Shown in pieces: positions 22,026 through 29,506 of a DNA stretch of 31,686 nt. This DNA is from Collinsella aerofaciens. Its GTDB lineage: Bacteria > Actinomycetota > Coriobacteriia > Coriobacteriales > Coriobacteriaceae. Under the pieces are notes generated by a model, which saw only the letters and a program-made list of their open reading frames with translations, had not been told where the DNA came from and ran no database searches. A program made the translations under genes and the position numbers. The DNA lies in NCBI GenBank assembly GCA_008671135.1, contig RQAP01000024.1, positions 1 to 31,686 on the forward strand, in the 5' to 3' direction. Position 1 is the stretch's first letter; every line of letters begins with the position of its first letter.

Positions 22026-22070
22026 TTGACGTCTAATACCTTGCATCGTATAGTGTGCATAGCACAGTAT
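22026..22070 (+). promoter_or_regulatory. PadR operon promoter with overlapping dyad
   Basis: TTGACG (22026-22031) and TATAGT (22049-22054) are 17 bases apart. ATAGTGTGC-ATA-GCACAGTAT (22050-22070) is a near-perfect dyad (one mismatch) covering the -10 and start site, as expected for a PadR-type repressor site. Confidence 0.65.
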
Positions 22071-22091
22071 ATGACGAGAGGAGGTGTGCGG

Positions 22092-22412
22092 ATGGAGGCA
22101 CAGATGAAGCGCGGCTTCCTGGAGGCCTGCGTGCTCGCGGCCGTCTCCGGCGAGGAGTCCTACGGCTACCAGATCGTGAAGGACGTACCGGCGAGCATGG
22201 GGCTCACCGAGTCGACGCTCTACCCGCTGCTCAAGCGCCTGGAGAAGGCCGGGTGCATCACGGCGCGCTCCGCCGAGCACAACGGGCGGCTGCGCCGGTA
22301 CTACCGCATCACGGATGACGGGCGAGCGCGCATCGAGGAGTTCCTGGCCGAGTGGCCGTCCGTACGGGAGATTTACGCATACGTTGAGGGGGCGCACCAT
22401 GACGCGCGATGA
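22092..22412 (+). CDS. PadR family transcriptional regulator
   Basis: The 106-residue product is a PadR winged helix: MKRGFLEACVLAAVSGEESYGYQIVKDV, LTESTLYPLLKRLEKAGCITARSAEHNGRLRRYYRITDDGRARIEEF. The ATG at 22092 has GAGGAGG upstream, which rules out the longer frame. Its end overlaps the DUF1700 gene by 14 bases, the usual PadR-DUF1700 layout of Gram-positive envelope-stress operons. It probably represses its own operon at the dyad over the -10. Confidence 0.92.
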   Translation: MEAQMKRGFLEACVLAAVSGEESYGYQIVKDVPASMGLTESTLYPLLKRLEKAGCITARSAEHNGRLRRYYRITDDGRARIEEFLAEWPSVREIYAYVEGAHHDAR

Positions 22413-23022
22413 GTTTCTGGGCCGGTTGGGCGAGCTGCTCGCCTGCCTGCCGGCCGAGCAGGTGGAGGAGACCAAGGCGTTCTATGCGGAGGCCATCGCC
22501 GACCGCATGGAGGACGGTATGAGCGAGGAGGAGGCCGTGGCCGCCATGGGCACGCCCGGCGAGGTGGCGGATACCACGCTCGACGACCTGCCCGCCGTGC
22601 CGCGCGCGATCGCGAGGACGCGCCGGCGCAGCACCGCGCTGCTGTGGGTGCTGACCATCGTGGGCTCCCCGGTGTGGGTGCCGCTGCTCGCCGCCTTCGC
22701 CGCCGTGGCCGTCACGGTCTATATCTGCATCTGGGTGCTGGCGCTCTGCGTGTGGATCGTCGCGGCGGCACTCGGGGGCGTGGGCGTAGTTGAGCTCCTG
22801 CTTGCCGTAAGCGGCGTCACCATCGGCCACTTCCCGTACGCCCTCGCCTCGGCGGGCGTGGGGCTCGGCCTCGTCGGCGTGGCGCTCTTCGTTGGTGCTG
22901 GCGCTTGGGCCGCCTCAAAACAAATTGCGCGCCTTTCGGCGCTCTGGGCGAGGAAGGCCGCCTCGCCCTTCTGGAAGGGCAAGGGCGAGAAGGGCGGCGC
23001 TGCCGCGCATCTCGCGGCGTAG
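22399..23022 (+). CDS. DUF1700 (HAAS domain) membrane protein
   Basis: The 207-residue product begins MTRDEFLGRLGELLACLPAEQVEETKAFYAEAIADRMEDGMSEEEAVAAMGTPGEVA, the cytoplasmic HAAS domain. Hydrophobic segments at about 75-105, 110-140 and 145-175 follow, then a basic tail. Such proteins follow PadR regulators and may act as anti-sigma-like or regulatory membrane partners. The GTGs and ATGs further up do not carry the family sequence; 22399 is the ATG that starts MTRDEF. Confidence 0.9.
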   Translation: MTRDEFLGRLGELLACLPAEQVEETKAFYAEAIADRMEDGMSEEEAVAAMGTPGEVADTTLDDLPAVPRAIARTRRRSTALLWVLTIVGSPVWVPLLAAFAAVAVTVYICIWVLALCVWIVAAALGGVGVVELLLAVSGVTIGHFPYALASAGVGLGLVGVALFVGAGAWAASKQIARLSALWARKAASPFWKGKGEKGGAAAHLAA

Positions 23023-23037
23023 AAAGGAGTGAGTACC

Positions 23038-23292
23038 ATGACCAGCGCGAAGAAGATCTACCTCGCCGTGGCGGGCGGGCTCGTTGCCGCGGGTGTTGTC
23101 CTCGCGGGCATTGGCTTTATCGCTTCGGGCTTCGACCCGGCCGTGTTCACAACCCAAATCGACACGCGCGACAGCACCATCGTGCTCGGCGGCGTCGAGG
23201 TGGACGACCCGATGGGCCTCCCCCTCATCGAGCAGCTCGCCAATCTGGGCGAGATCGACACCTCCGGCGTCGCGGATCCCGCCGCGGCCTAG
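23038..23292 (+). CDS. Short membrane-anchored protein, possibly truncated DUF4097
   Basis: The 84-residue product has an N-terminal membrane helix (KIYLAVAGGLVAAGVVLAGIGFIASGF) and a short extracytoplasmic tail. In PadR-DUF1700 operons the third gene usually encodes a DUF4097 beta-helical protein of over 200 residues, and this one stops about where that domain would begin. It may be a truncated version; this is inference. The ATG at 23038 has AAAGGAG 8 bases upstream; the GTG at 23029 overlaps that site. Confidence 0.6.
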   Translation: MTSAKKIYLAVAGGLVAAGVVLAGIGFIASGFDPAVFTTQIDTRDSTIVLGGVEVDDPMGLPLIEQLANLGEIDTSGVADPAAA

Positions 23293-23452
23293 GCGCAGCG
23301 AGCCCGGGCGCTCTGCCCGCCAAGCTGCGTAAGCCGGCGAAACCCGAACCTCAACCTCTACGCAACTGGCCCCAAGCCTGCGCCGATTCGCTCTCGGCGC
23401 CGCGCGGGGGCCCGTGACGCATGCCCAAAAGGTATGAGGAGAAAGGAACGCG

Positions 23453-23638
23453 ATGACGACAACCACGCCCTTCCGCCTTCATGGGGCCACGCAGGACCGG
23501 AAGCGACTGGGCCGTGCGGTGGGGCTGTGCTTGGATTGGCTACACTGATATGGACAGTTCCGTGAGGGGCGCGAGAGACGGGACTCCGGGGAGATCTTCG
23601 AGGAGGAGTGTCTCGACTGGAAGCGCGGGTTCAGTGGA
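23453..23638 (+). pseudogene. Short decayed gene with an in-frame TGA
   Basis: A strong AGGAGAAAGGAACGCG precedes ATG 23453. The frame gives TTTPFRLHGATQDRKRLGRA and ends at TGA 23546-23548 after 31 codons. The same frame continues for about 29 more codons (GQFREGRERRDSGEIFEEEC...) to a TAA. The first part faintly recalls the start of PspC-domain proteins, but I am unsure. It may be a relic of a longer gene; readthrough or recoding is not supported. Confidence 0.4.
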
Positions 23639-23672
23639 GCAGGAACCTAATCTCTGTCTCTCCTGCTTTTTT
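23639..23672 (+). terminator. Rho-independent terminator
   Basis: GCAGGA (23639-23644) pairs with TCCTGC (23661-23666), followed by TTTTTT. The loop is 16 bases, so the terminator is of moderate strength. It separates the PadR operon region from the next gene. Confidence 0.6.
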
Positions 23673-23704
23673 GATTTGTTGAGAAGCCGGCATTTGGGGG
23701 CATT

Positions 23705-24388
23705 TTGGATAGCGAACAGTTCAAACAAGAAGCTGAGAAAATAGAACAAAGCCTGAGTGCCTTGAGAGTCGCCGAGCGCAATGCAGTGATTCCCTTCATG
23801 AACGGCGACTTTACCCAATGGGATCTATATCTGGCATCCTCCTCTGAGTATGCGATGAGACTGATAGACGGATTCATCTCCATGCTCGAGTCGAGGAATC
23901 TTGTTTGCGTCGCCCAGCTTCTCCGCGCACAGGTTGGAGTCTGCCTGCGGACATTCGCATTATTCGCCGCCGAAGACCAGGATGACTTTCTCAAGCAGGT
24001 GTTTCAAGGTGTGCCTGTGAACAAGCTGAAAGATTTCTCGGGTGAGAAGATGTCCGATGGAAGACTTCAAGACTTACTCGAGAAGTTCGATCCAAAGGTA
24101 AAAGATGTATACAAGGTGACGTCTGGATTCGTCCACTTCTCCATTGATGTTCTGCCGAGCATGGGTGTGCCTGGGGAGGGCTATGAGGTCGAGTTTAATT
24201 TTGGAGCCGAGCCCAACGAGAGAAACAATGCGCCTCTCGTGGAATGCGGCAAGGCGTTCTGCCACTATGTCGACCTGCATCTCCAGATGCTCCATAAGGT
24301 GATTGCTTCGGATGAATGGTATGCCGATCGATTCCGTATCGATTCCGATGGTCCTGCAGACGAGGCCTCGAAAAGCGAGAAGGTGTAG
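23705..24388 (+). CDS. Hypothetical protein
   Basis: The 227-residue product is not recognised. It is mostly helical, with a hydrophobic central part (VCVAQLLRAQVGVCLRTFALFAAED) and a later DVYKVTSGFVHFSIDVLPSM. The S-x-F-V-H-F pattern recalls helical proteins of the DUF5677/HEPN-like type, but too weakly to assign. It starts at TTG (23705) with only a weak GGGGG upstream. Its base composition is less GC-rich than its neighbours and it lies among remnants, consistent with accessory DNA. Confidence 0.65.
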   Translation: MDSEQFKQEAEKIEQSLSALRVAERNAVIPFMNGDFTQWDLYLASSSEYAMRLIDGFISMLESRNLVCVAQLLRAQVGVCLRTFALFAAEDQDDFLKQVFQGVPVNKLKDFSGEKMSDGRLQDLLEKFDPKVKDVYKVTSGFVHFSIDVLPSMGVPGEGYEVEFNFGAEPNERNNAPLVECGKAFCHYVDLHLQMLHKVIASDEWYADRFRIDSDGPADEASKSEKV

Positions 24389-24640
24389 GTCGAACGCATT
24401 GACGCTGCCTTGACAGCATCCCGATATGATAACGAATGGGAGGTTCCCTGCGAAATGTGCGCCTCTGTATATTCTCGCTAGGACGCCCTCGACCGATAAG
24501 GCATCGTTGAGTTCAATTTGAGTTCAGCTCGGGTGCCTGAAATCGCCCAACTCTGATAAAAGGGGAGACGACGGTACACCACGTAGACGAGAGGCTATGG
24601 AAGTGCACGATTTGATTATATTGGCGCGCTAAACCGCCCC
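24389..24640. other. Short region with no feature
   Basis: No gene, hairpin or promoter of note is seen. A GAGTTCA motif occurs twice close together near 24508-24525. Confidence 0.4.
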
Positions 24641-24866
24641 GCTGCCCAACTTGAACTCCGCTCACGCGTGTATGGGGCTGCGAGAGGTAACGGCCTGCGG
24701 CCTCCTTTGTGTGCTCGATGATATCTTCGAGCATGCCGGGCATGGCGGAGACATTCGCTGCAATCCAGCCGTGTTCAAGCGCCGTTTCGGATAGGAGCGA
24801 GAGGGGGCTGTCTTGCCCGTTTCCCTTGCACCCGTAAAGATGGTTGACAGTTTGGGATCTCCCGGG
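24641..24866 (-). pseudogene. Degraded partial copy of the AAA+ ATPase gene
   Basis: This stretch aligns base for base with 12642-12871 of the intact ATPase gene, with many substitutions. Shared blocks include MPGMLEDIIE and GCACCCGTAAA/GCGCCCGTAAA-type stretches. A one-base deletion near 24801-24810 breaks the frame, and the rest of the gene is missing. Only about residues 36-112 of the protein are represented. It is followed at 24913 by a copy of the topoisomerase A tail in the same order as the intact locus. Confidence 0.75.
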
Positions 24867-24912
24867 TCTTTAGCTTTTACCGTGCTAGATGCCTCATGGA
24901 AACTGTTGGACT

Positions 24913-24960
24913 TTAATCAGACAGACCCAGCATGTCGTTTTCCTCCATGAGGACATCGGC
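24913..24960 (-). pseudogene. Degraded copy of the topoisomerase A C-terminus
   Basis: On the minus strand this encodes LMEENDMLGLSD and a stop, matching ALMKENDMPSLFD at the end of the intact gene (13185-13230). The block CATGTCGTTTTCCT is identical. Only the last 16 or so codons remain. With the ATPase fragment it marks a diverged duplicate of the 12642-13230 junction. Confidence 0.7.
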
Positions 24961-24969
24961 TAAAACCGC

Positions 24970-25414
24970 AACACCTATGCTTGTTTAAGCAAACTTCCTG
25001 ATAGTCGTGGAGCTGCTGTAGCCCGACATGCAGGACATCGCTCGGCTTAAACACCGGATGCCGCATCCGCGAAACGAGTTGCGGTGCACCCTGTTCCAAA
25101 AGGTTGCCAAGTACCATGGCGTGAGCGTTGGGGTAGCCATCATTCAGCGTGGATACATCCGGATGCGCATAGATCCAGACGATTCCAACGTTCTCGTATT
25201 TCCCGTGCAGGTAATCGAAGAGGGCAAGCGACGCCATACAGTTGCCGCCGACGGTCACGACTCTGTCGGGGTTTTCTGCCGTAAGCTTCCTCTGCGCATC
25301 CTGAATTCCCGCCAGGACTTCGTCCTCGGCACAGATGCGAACTGCCTCCCATTTCTCATGTCCAAGTTTTGGGACGCGTTTCGCAATGCCGAGTGGGACC
25401 CCTGGACAGTCGGA
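24970..25414 (-). pseudogene. Arginase/agmatinase-family (ureohydrolase) remnant
   Basis: On the minus strand the frame reads GVPLGIAKRVPKLGHEKWEA, then NPDRVVTVGGNCMASLALFDYLHGKY, then GIVWIYAHPDVSTLNDGYPN and AHAMVLGNLL. This is the ureohydrolase fold, in which GGN/GGD, DAHxD and the N-terminal metal site are conserved. The key Asp of the metal-binding D-A-H-x-D motif is Tyr here (YAHPD). The N-terminus is missing, since the frame begins right after the stop of the histidine kinase. The C-terminal third runs into the topoisomerase remnant. It cannot encode a working enzyme. Confidence 0.6.
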
Positions 25415-26554
25415 TCACGTGGTGGCCCCCTTTGAGAGGGTCACGAGCATGGTGGTCCCGTTCTCGGAACTTGCTTCGACCTCTACCGTGCCGCCGTGTA
25501 GGGCTGCAATCTCCCAAACAAGCGCTAGCCCGAGTCCTGCGCCGCCGTATGCCCTGCTGCGGGATTTATCTAGACGAAAGAACGGCTGGAAGATGCTCTC
25601 TCGGTACTGTTTGGGTATTCCCGGGCCCTCATCTTTGACTCGCAGGAGCACGTGGCTGTCGCTGTCGCTGATGGAGACGTTGACAGTCGAGCCGGGGCGG
25701 CTGTAACGGATGGCGTTTTCGACCAGATTGAACACCAGCCGATAGAGGAGCGTATCACTTCCGATTGTCAAAGCGTCTCCAGCACAATTGAGGGCTATGC
25801 CCTTATTCTCGGCAAGTGGCGCAAGGTCGGTGAGGACCTCTTCGGACAAGGGACCGAGTTCAACATCGTCCTCGCAAGGAACGCTGCGGAGCTCACTCAT
25901 CTCGAGTAATACCTTGGTCATTCGAGACATGCGCTCGGTTTGTTCTTGTAGCAGGCCGAGCAGCTCGGCTGTTTCGGGTTGCAAACCGGAGTGCTCGGAG
26001 ATGAATAGTTCAATCTGTGCTTGCATAAGGGCGAGCGGGGTGCGCAGCTCGTGTGCGGCGTTGCCGGTAAACTGACGCTGTGCAGAGAACCCTTCGCCAA
26101 GACGGGCGATCATGTCGTTGAAAGAGGCGCTACATCGTTGTAGCTCGGTGGGCACATCTTCACTGAGTCTGATTTCGCTTAGGTTGTCAGGCTGCACACG
26201 CTCAACCTGGGCGGCAAAAGCTCGTAGCGGTTTGAGCGCACGGCCGCTCACAAAGTATGCCAGCACGCCGCCAAGGAGTGTGACTCCAGCCATGATGCAC
26301 CAGGCTGTCGTGCCAAAAGACTCTTGTGCGTCGTTTACGACGATCGTGACCTCGTCATCGAGGGTCGCTTTCGTCGGGTCGAACGCCTGGGGCGAATCTT
26401 CGCCGGCTGCGCTAAGGGCCGAGACGTCGCTGCCGATGGCATCCATGTAGCGCATGCCCGTATAGCCGACCAGGCAGTTTGTTAGCACGCACGCCGCACA
26501 CGTGAGCAGTGCCGTCATAATCGTTATGCGCCATTGCAGCGAAAGCCTTTTCAT
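25415..26554 (-). CDS. Sensor histidine kinase (OmpR-class two-component system)
   Basis: The 379-residue product has a first membrane helix (11-33), a short extracytoplasmic loop, a second helix (about 84-104) and a HAMP region. The dimerisation domain has phospho-acceptor H168 in NAAHELRTPLALM. The ATP lid has N280 in VFNLVENAIRY, DEGPGIP (308-314) and GGAGLGLALV. The ATG has GGAGG upstream and overlaps the end of the response regulator frame by 3 bases, showing translational coupling. Its partner regulator carries a nonsense codon, so the kinase may lack a cognate output. It is divergent from the CD1871A/ferredoxin/TlpA genes, the likely original target. Confidence 0.9.
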   Translation of the reverse strand: MKRLSLQWRITIMTALLTCAACVLTNCLVGYTGMRYMDAIGSDVSALSAAGEDSPQAFDPTKATLDDEVTIVVNDAQESFGTTAWCIMAGVTLLGGVLAYFVSGRALKPLRAFAAQVERVQPDNLSEIRLSEDVPTELQRCSASFNDMIARLGEGFSAQRQFTGNAAHELRTPLALMQAQIELFISEHSGLQPETAELLGLLQEQTERMSRMTKVLLEMSELRSVPCEDDVELGPLSEEVLTDLAPLAENKGIALNCAGDALTIGSDTLLYRLVFNLVENAIRYSRPGSTVNVSISDSDSHVLLRVKDEGPGIPKQYRESIFQPFFRLDKSRSRAYGGAGLGLALVWEIAALHGGTVEVEASSENGTTMLVTLSKGATT

Positions 26555-27225
26555 TCGCTATCCTCCATAACGTAGCCCTCTCCAATCCGATTGCGAATCG
26601 GTTCGTATCCCAAAGCGCTGCGCAACTTTTTTCGGAGCGACGACATGTGAACGCGGGCTGCGTTGCTAAAACAGTTCACGGTGCTATCCCAAACGTGCTC
26701 GATAAGCTCCTCTTGACTTACCGGACGCCCCTGATTAAGAATCAGGTATTACAAGATTCCCGTTTCCTTGCGCGTAAGAGATAAAGCCTCGCTGTCCACG
26801 GAAGCGATGCGCGCCTTGGTGTCAAAGCGGAGCTTTCCGCAGGTTAAGACTATGTCGCTTTGTGTAAAGCGTCTGAGGGTAAGGCTGCGAATCCTTGCCG
26901 CAAGCTCGTCCAGATGAAACGGCTTGGTGAGGTAATCGTTGGCGCCGGCATCGAGTCCGGCGACTTTGTCGGATACTTCGCCACGTGCGGACAGAATCAG
27001 TACCTTAGTCTCGCAGTCAGTTTTCCTAAGTTCCCTGAGTACGGTCATGCCGTCGATGCGGGGAAGGTTGAGGTCGAGTACCACGAGGTCGAAGGCCTCA
27101 ACATTCAGTAGGTCGAGCGCCTCCTGTCCGTCGTGACAGCAGTCGACGCTGTACGCCAAGTTTCGCAAGCTGCGCGCGATTGCGTCACACAGCGCCCGCT
27201 CATCCTCGACGATCAAAATACGCAT
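26551..27225 (-). pseudogene. OmpR-family response regulator interrupted by an in-frame stop
   Basis: The reading frame spans 675 bases, equal to 224 residues of an intact OmpR/PhoB regulator. The receiver has D51 as phospho-acceptor (VVLDLNLPRIDGM) and K in LTKPF. The DNA-binding domain starts near residue 130. Codon 159 is TAA (complement at 26749-26751) in ...TRKETGIL*YLILNQGRPVSQEELIEHVWD; a Glu codon GAA is expected there, one base change away. Downstream the frame stays intact to the end (RNRIGEGYVMEDSE), so the mutation is probably recent. The ATG at 27225 follows AAGGAG. The truncated product would keep the receiver but lose the recognition helix. Confidence 0.88.
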
Positions 27226-27315
27226 AACAGTCTCCTTGCACATTTCAAATCGCGCTTAACACGGATTTTATAGCCGATATGGTCCAATGGTCGCGTAACG
27301 AAAGGAGTGGTCAGG

Positions 27316-27462
27316 TTGTTCAAAGCGGTAAAACCCGTGGTACAGGTCGTTTTGTTGATCGTCGGAATTGCCATGGTGTGCTTTGGCGTTATGCGTGGCG
27401 AGGCGGATGCCGTGCTGGCCAAAGCGATTAGGCTGTGCTTGGAGTGTATCGGAATTGGATAA
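27316..27462 (+). CDS. CD1871A family CXXC motif-containing protein
   Basis: The 48-residue product starts at TTG (27316) after AAAGGAG. It has one membrane helix (VVQVVLLIVGIAMVCFGVMRGEA) and ends in CLECIGIG, the CxxC motif that defines the family. Such tiny membrane proteins sit next to ferredoxin-type membrane proteins and TlpA-like lipoproteins, as here. It overlaps the next gene by 8 bases, so the two are translationally coupled. It was missed by simple size filters but is well supported. Confidence 0.85.
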   Translation: MFKAVKPVVQVVLLIVGIAMVCFGVMRGEADAVLAKAIRLCLECIGIG

Positions 27463-28357
27463 AAGAGAAAACACTGCGTCGCATGTTTTGGCTCGATTTC
27501 GCGGATTCATTCAGGCGGCGGCGACGCTCGTCACCAACATTCACCTGCCGAACTTTGCCAAAGGCGGTATCTATCAGGGCGCGGGAAAAACCGTCTGCGT
27601 GCCTGGACTTAATTGCTATTCGTGCCCCGCGGCATCGGGTGCGTGTCCCATCGGGTCGTTCCAGTCGGTGGTAGGTTCATCCAAGTTCAACTTTTCTTAC
27701 TACGTCACCGGTACGCTCATTTTGCTCGGCGTGCTGCTGGGACGCTTTGTATGCGGCTTTCTGTGCCCGTTTGGCTGGCTACAAGAGCTGCTTCACAAGA
27801 TTCCCGGCAAAAAGTTCTCCACGAAAAAGCTTAAGCCGCTCACGTACATCAAGTACGTCGTGCTGCTGTTTGCCGTGGTATTGCTGCCTGTGCTGGTGGT
27901 CAACGATCTGGGGATGGGCGACCCGTTCTTTTGCAAGTACATCTGTCCACAGGGTGTGCTCGAGGGCGCCATTCCGCTGGCCATTGCCAACGCCGGCATT
28001 CGATCTGCGCTGGGGCAGCTCTTTACCTGGAAACTTGCCGTTCTCATTGCCGTGGTAGTGCTGAGCGTTTTGTTCTATCGCCCCTTCTGCAAATGGATTT
28101 GCCCGCTCGGCGCATTCTATGCGCTTATGAATAGGGTGTCCCTACTGGGGATTCGGGTTGACGCATGCAAATGTGTCTCGTGCGGCAAGTGCTCAAAGGT
28201 TTGTCAGATGGACGTTGATGTGGTCCGCGCGCCCAATCATGCCGAATGTATCCGGTGCGGAAAGTGCATCGGGGCCTGCCCCGTCGATGCCATCAGCTAT
28301 CGCTATGGCCTGGATGTGTCGGCGGAAAAGCTTCCCTTGACCGCCGATAAAAAGTAA
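27455..28357 (+). CDS. 4Fe-4S membrane ferredoxin (NapH/MauN-like)
   Basis: The 300-residue product has four or five hydrophobic segments. It also has CxxxC pairs in GRFVCGFLCPFGW (C100, C104), FFCKYICPQG (C160, C164) and FCKWICPLG (C212, C216). Two classic 4Fe-4S sites are C240-xx-C-xx-C-xxx-C250 and C265-xx-C-xx-C-xxx-C275. It likely passes electrons across or along the membrane to the neighbouring thiol-redox proteins. I start at TTG 27455, which has TTGGAG upstream and overlaps the CD1871A stop; no in-frame ATG gives a better fit. The rest of the operon follows after 29 bases. Confidence 0.9.
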   Translation: MDKRENTASHVLARFRGFIQAAATLVTNIHLPNFAKGGIYQGAGKTVCVPGLNCYSCPAASGACPIGSFQSVVGSSKFNFSYYVTGTLILLGVLLGRFVCGFLCPFGWLQELLHKIPGKKFSTKKLKPLTYIKYVVLLFAVVLLPVLVVNDLGMGDPFFCKYICPQGVLEGAIPLAIANAGIRSALGQLFTWKLAVLIAVVVLSVLFYRPFCKWICPLGAFYALMNRVSLLGIRVDACKCVSCGKCSKVCQMDVDVVRAPNHAECIRCGKCIGACPVDAISYRYGLDVSAEKLPLTADKK

Positions 28358-28386
28358 ACAAGCTTCGACAAAACGGAGGAATGACT

Positions 28387-29358
28387 ATGAAGCTTTCTAA
28401 GATTGCGGCCCTGTTTATGGTGCCGGTATTGGCCTTGTGCCTTGTGGCATGTTCGGCGCCCGGTGGCAATGCGAGCGAATCTGCGAGCTCCGATCCTAAG
28501 ATCGCAGAACTCACTGCGCAGAAGCCGACCAATGCCGACGAGGCCGCCGAGCTGTATGCGAAGCTCATGCAGAAGGAGAACGAGATCTTTTCGAGTGATA
28601 GCGCGCTGTGGGAAAAGGTATTCAATGCAGCAAATAAAGACTCGGCAATGATTGAGGATGGCAGCAATTACGGCGATTTCCTGCTCAAGACCATCGACGG
28701 CGCTAAGGATGAGTTTACGGCGGATGAGCTTAAGACGCTCAAGGCTGGTGCGCAGCAGATCAAGGAGATCGAGGACAAGCTCGAGAGCTTGGAGAAGGAG
28801 TTCCCCGGCTGTGGAAGCACGCCGAGCGCAGGCGAGAGCGTCGACGCTTCGACCGCTGGCATGACGGCTGGTGCCAATGCTTCGAGCGAGGCGACGAAGT
28901 TCCCCAGCTTTACGGGCAAGGACTTGGACGGCAACGACGTGAGCAGCGACGAGCTGTTCTCTAAGAACAAGGTCACCGTCATGAACTTTTGGTTTACCAC
29001 TTGCAAGCCGTGCGTGGGCGAGCTGGGCGATCTTGAGAACCTGAACAAGGAGCTTGCCGAGAAGGGTGGCCAGGTCGTGGGTGTCAATTCCTTTACGCTC
29101 GATGGCAACAAGGACGAGATTGCAGATGCCAAGGACGTGCTGAGCAAGAAGGGCGTGACATATAAGAACATCTGGTTCAAGTCGGATAGCGAGGCCGGCA
29201 AGTTTACGTCAAATCTGTTCTCGTTCCCGACAACCTACGTTATCGACCAGAACGGCAACATCGTAGGGGAGCCCATCATGGGCGCCATCAGCTCCGCCGA
29301 GCAGCGCGCGGCGCTTGACAAGCTTATCGACCAGGCGATTGCGAAGAGCGAACAGTAA
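28387..29358 (+). CDS. TlpA-like thioredoxin-fold lipoprotein
   Basis: The 323-residue product has a lipoprotein signal with lipobox LVAC (C22). A helical Lys/Glu-rich middle region follows (about 40-140), then a TlpA/ResA-type thioredoxin domain: FPSFTGKDLDGNDVSSDELF, MNFWFTTCKPCVGEL (C206, C209) and FSFPTTYVIDQNGNIVGEP with the cis-Pro. It should be anchored outside the membrane and reduce disulfides or deliver electrons, probably fed by the adjacent ferredoxin and CD1871A protein. ATG 28387 is chosen over 28381 because the latter overlaps the CGGAGG site. A terminator follows at 29380. Confidence 0.92.
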   Translation: MKLSKIAALFMVPVLALCLVACSAPGGNASESASSDPKIAELTAQKPTNADEAAELYAKLMQKENEIFSSDSALWEKVFNAANKDSAMIEDGSNYGDFLLKTIDGAKDEFTADELKTLKAGAQQIKEIEDKLESLEKEFPGCGSTPSAGESVDASTAGMTAGANASSEATKFPSFTGKDLDGNDVSSDELFSKNKVTVMNFWFTTCKPCVGELGDLENLNKELAEKGGQVVGVNSFTLDGNKDEIADAKDVLSKKGVTYKNIWFKSDSEAGKFTSNLFSFPTTYVIDQNGNIVGEPIMGAISSAEQRAALDKLIDQAIAKSEQ

Positions 29359-29379
29359 ACAAGCTGAACTATGTATATT

Positions 29380-29412
29380 GAGGAGGTCTCGGGAATCCCG
29401 GGGCCTCTTTGT
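29380..29412 (+). terminator. Rho-independent terminator
   Basis: GAGGAGGTCTCGGG and CCCGGGGCCTC form a GC-rich, slightly imperfect stem followed by TTTGTTTT. It ends the redox operon. Confidence 0.7.
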
Positions 29413-29506
29413 TTTCGATTCTTCGAGATGCGAATCCGCTCCTGCCATGAAGGGTTTCAGAGCGGGAGCGGATTACCAATGTTGGCAAGACGCGCGTGAG
29501 CGGTTG

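Noticed and set aside
23546..23548. Selenocysteine recoding at the in-frame TGA
   Set aside because: No SECIS-like hairpin directly after the TGA and no recognised selenoprotein family; a nonsense mutation is simpler.
29209..29448. 79-codon minus-strand frame over the end of the TlpA gene
   Set aside because: It lies over a conserved thioredoxin coding region and a terminator; no domain.
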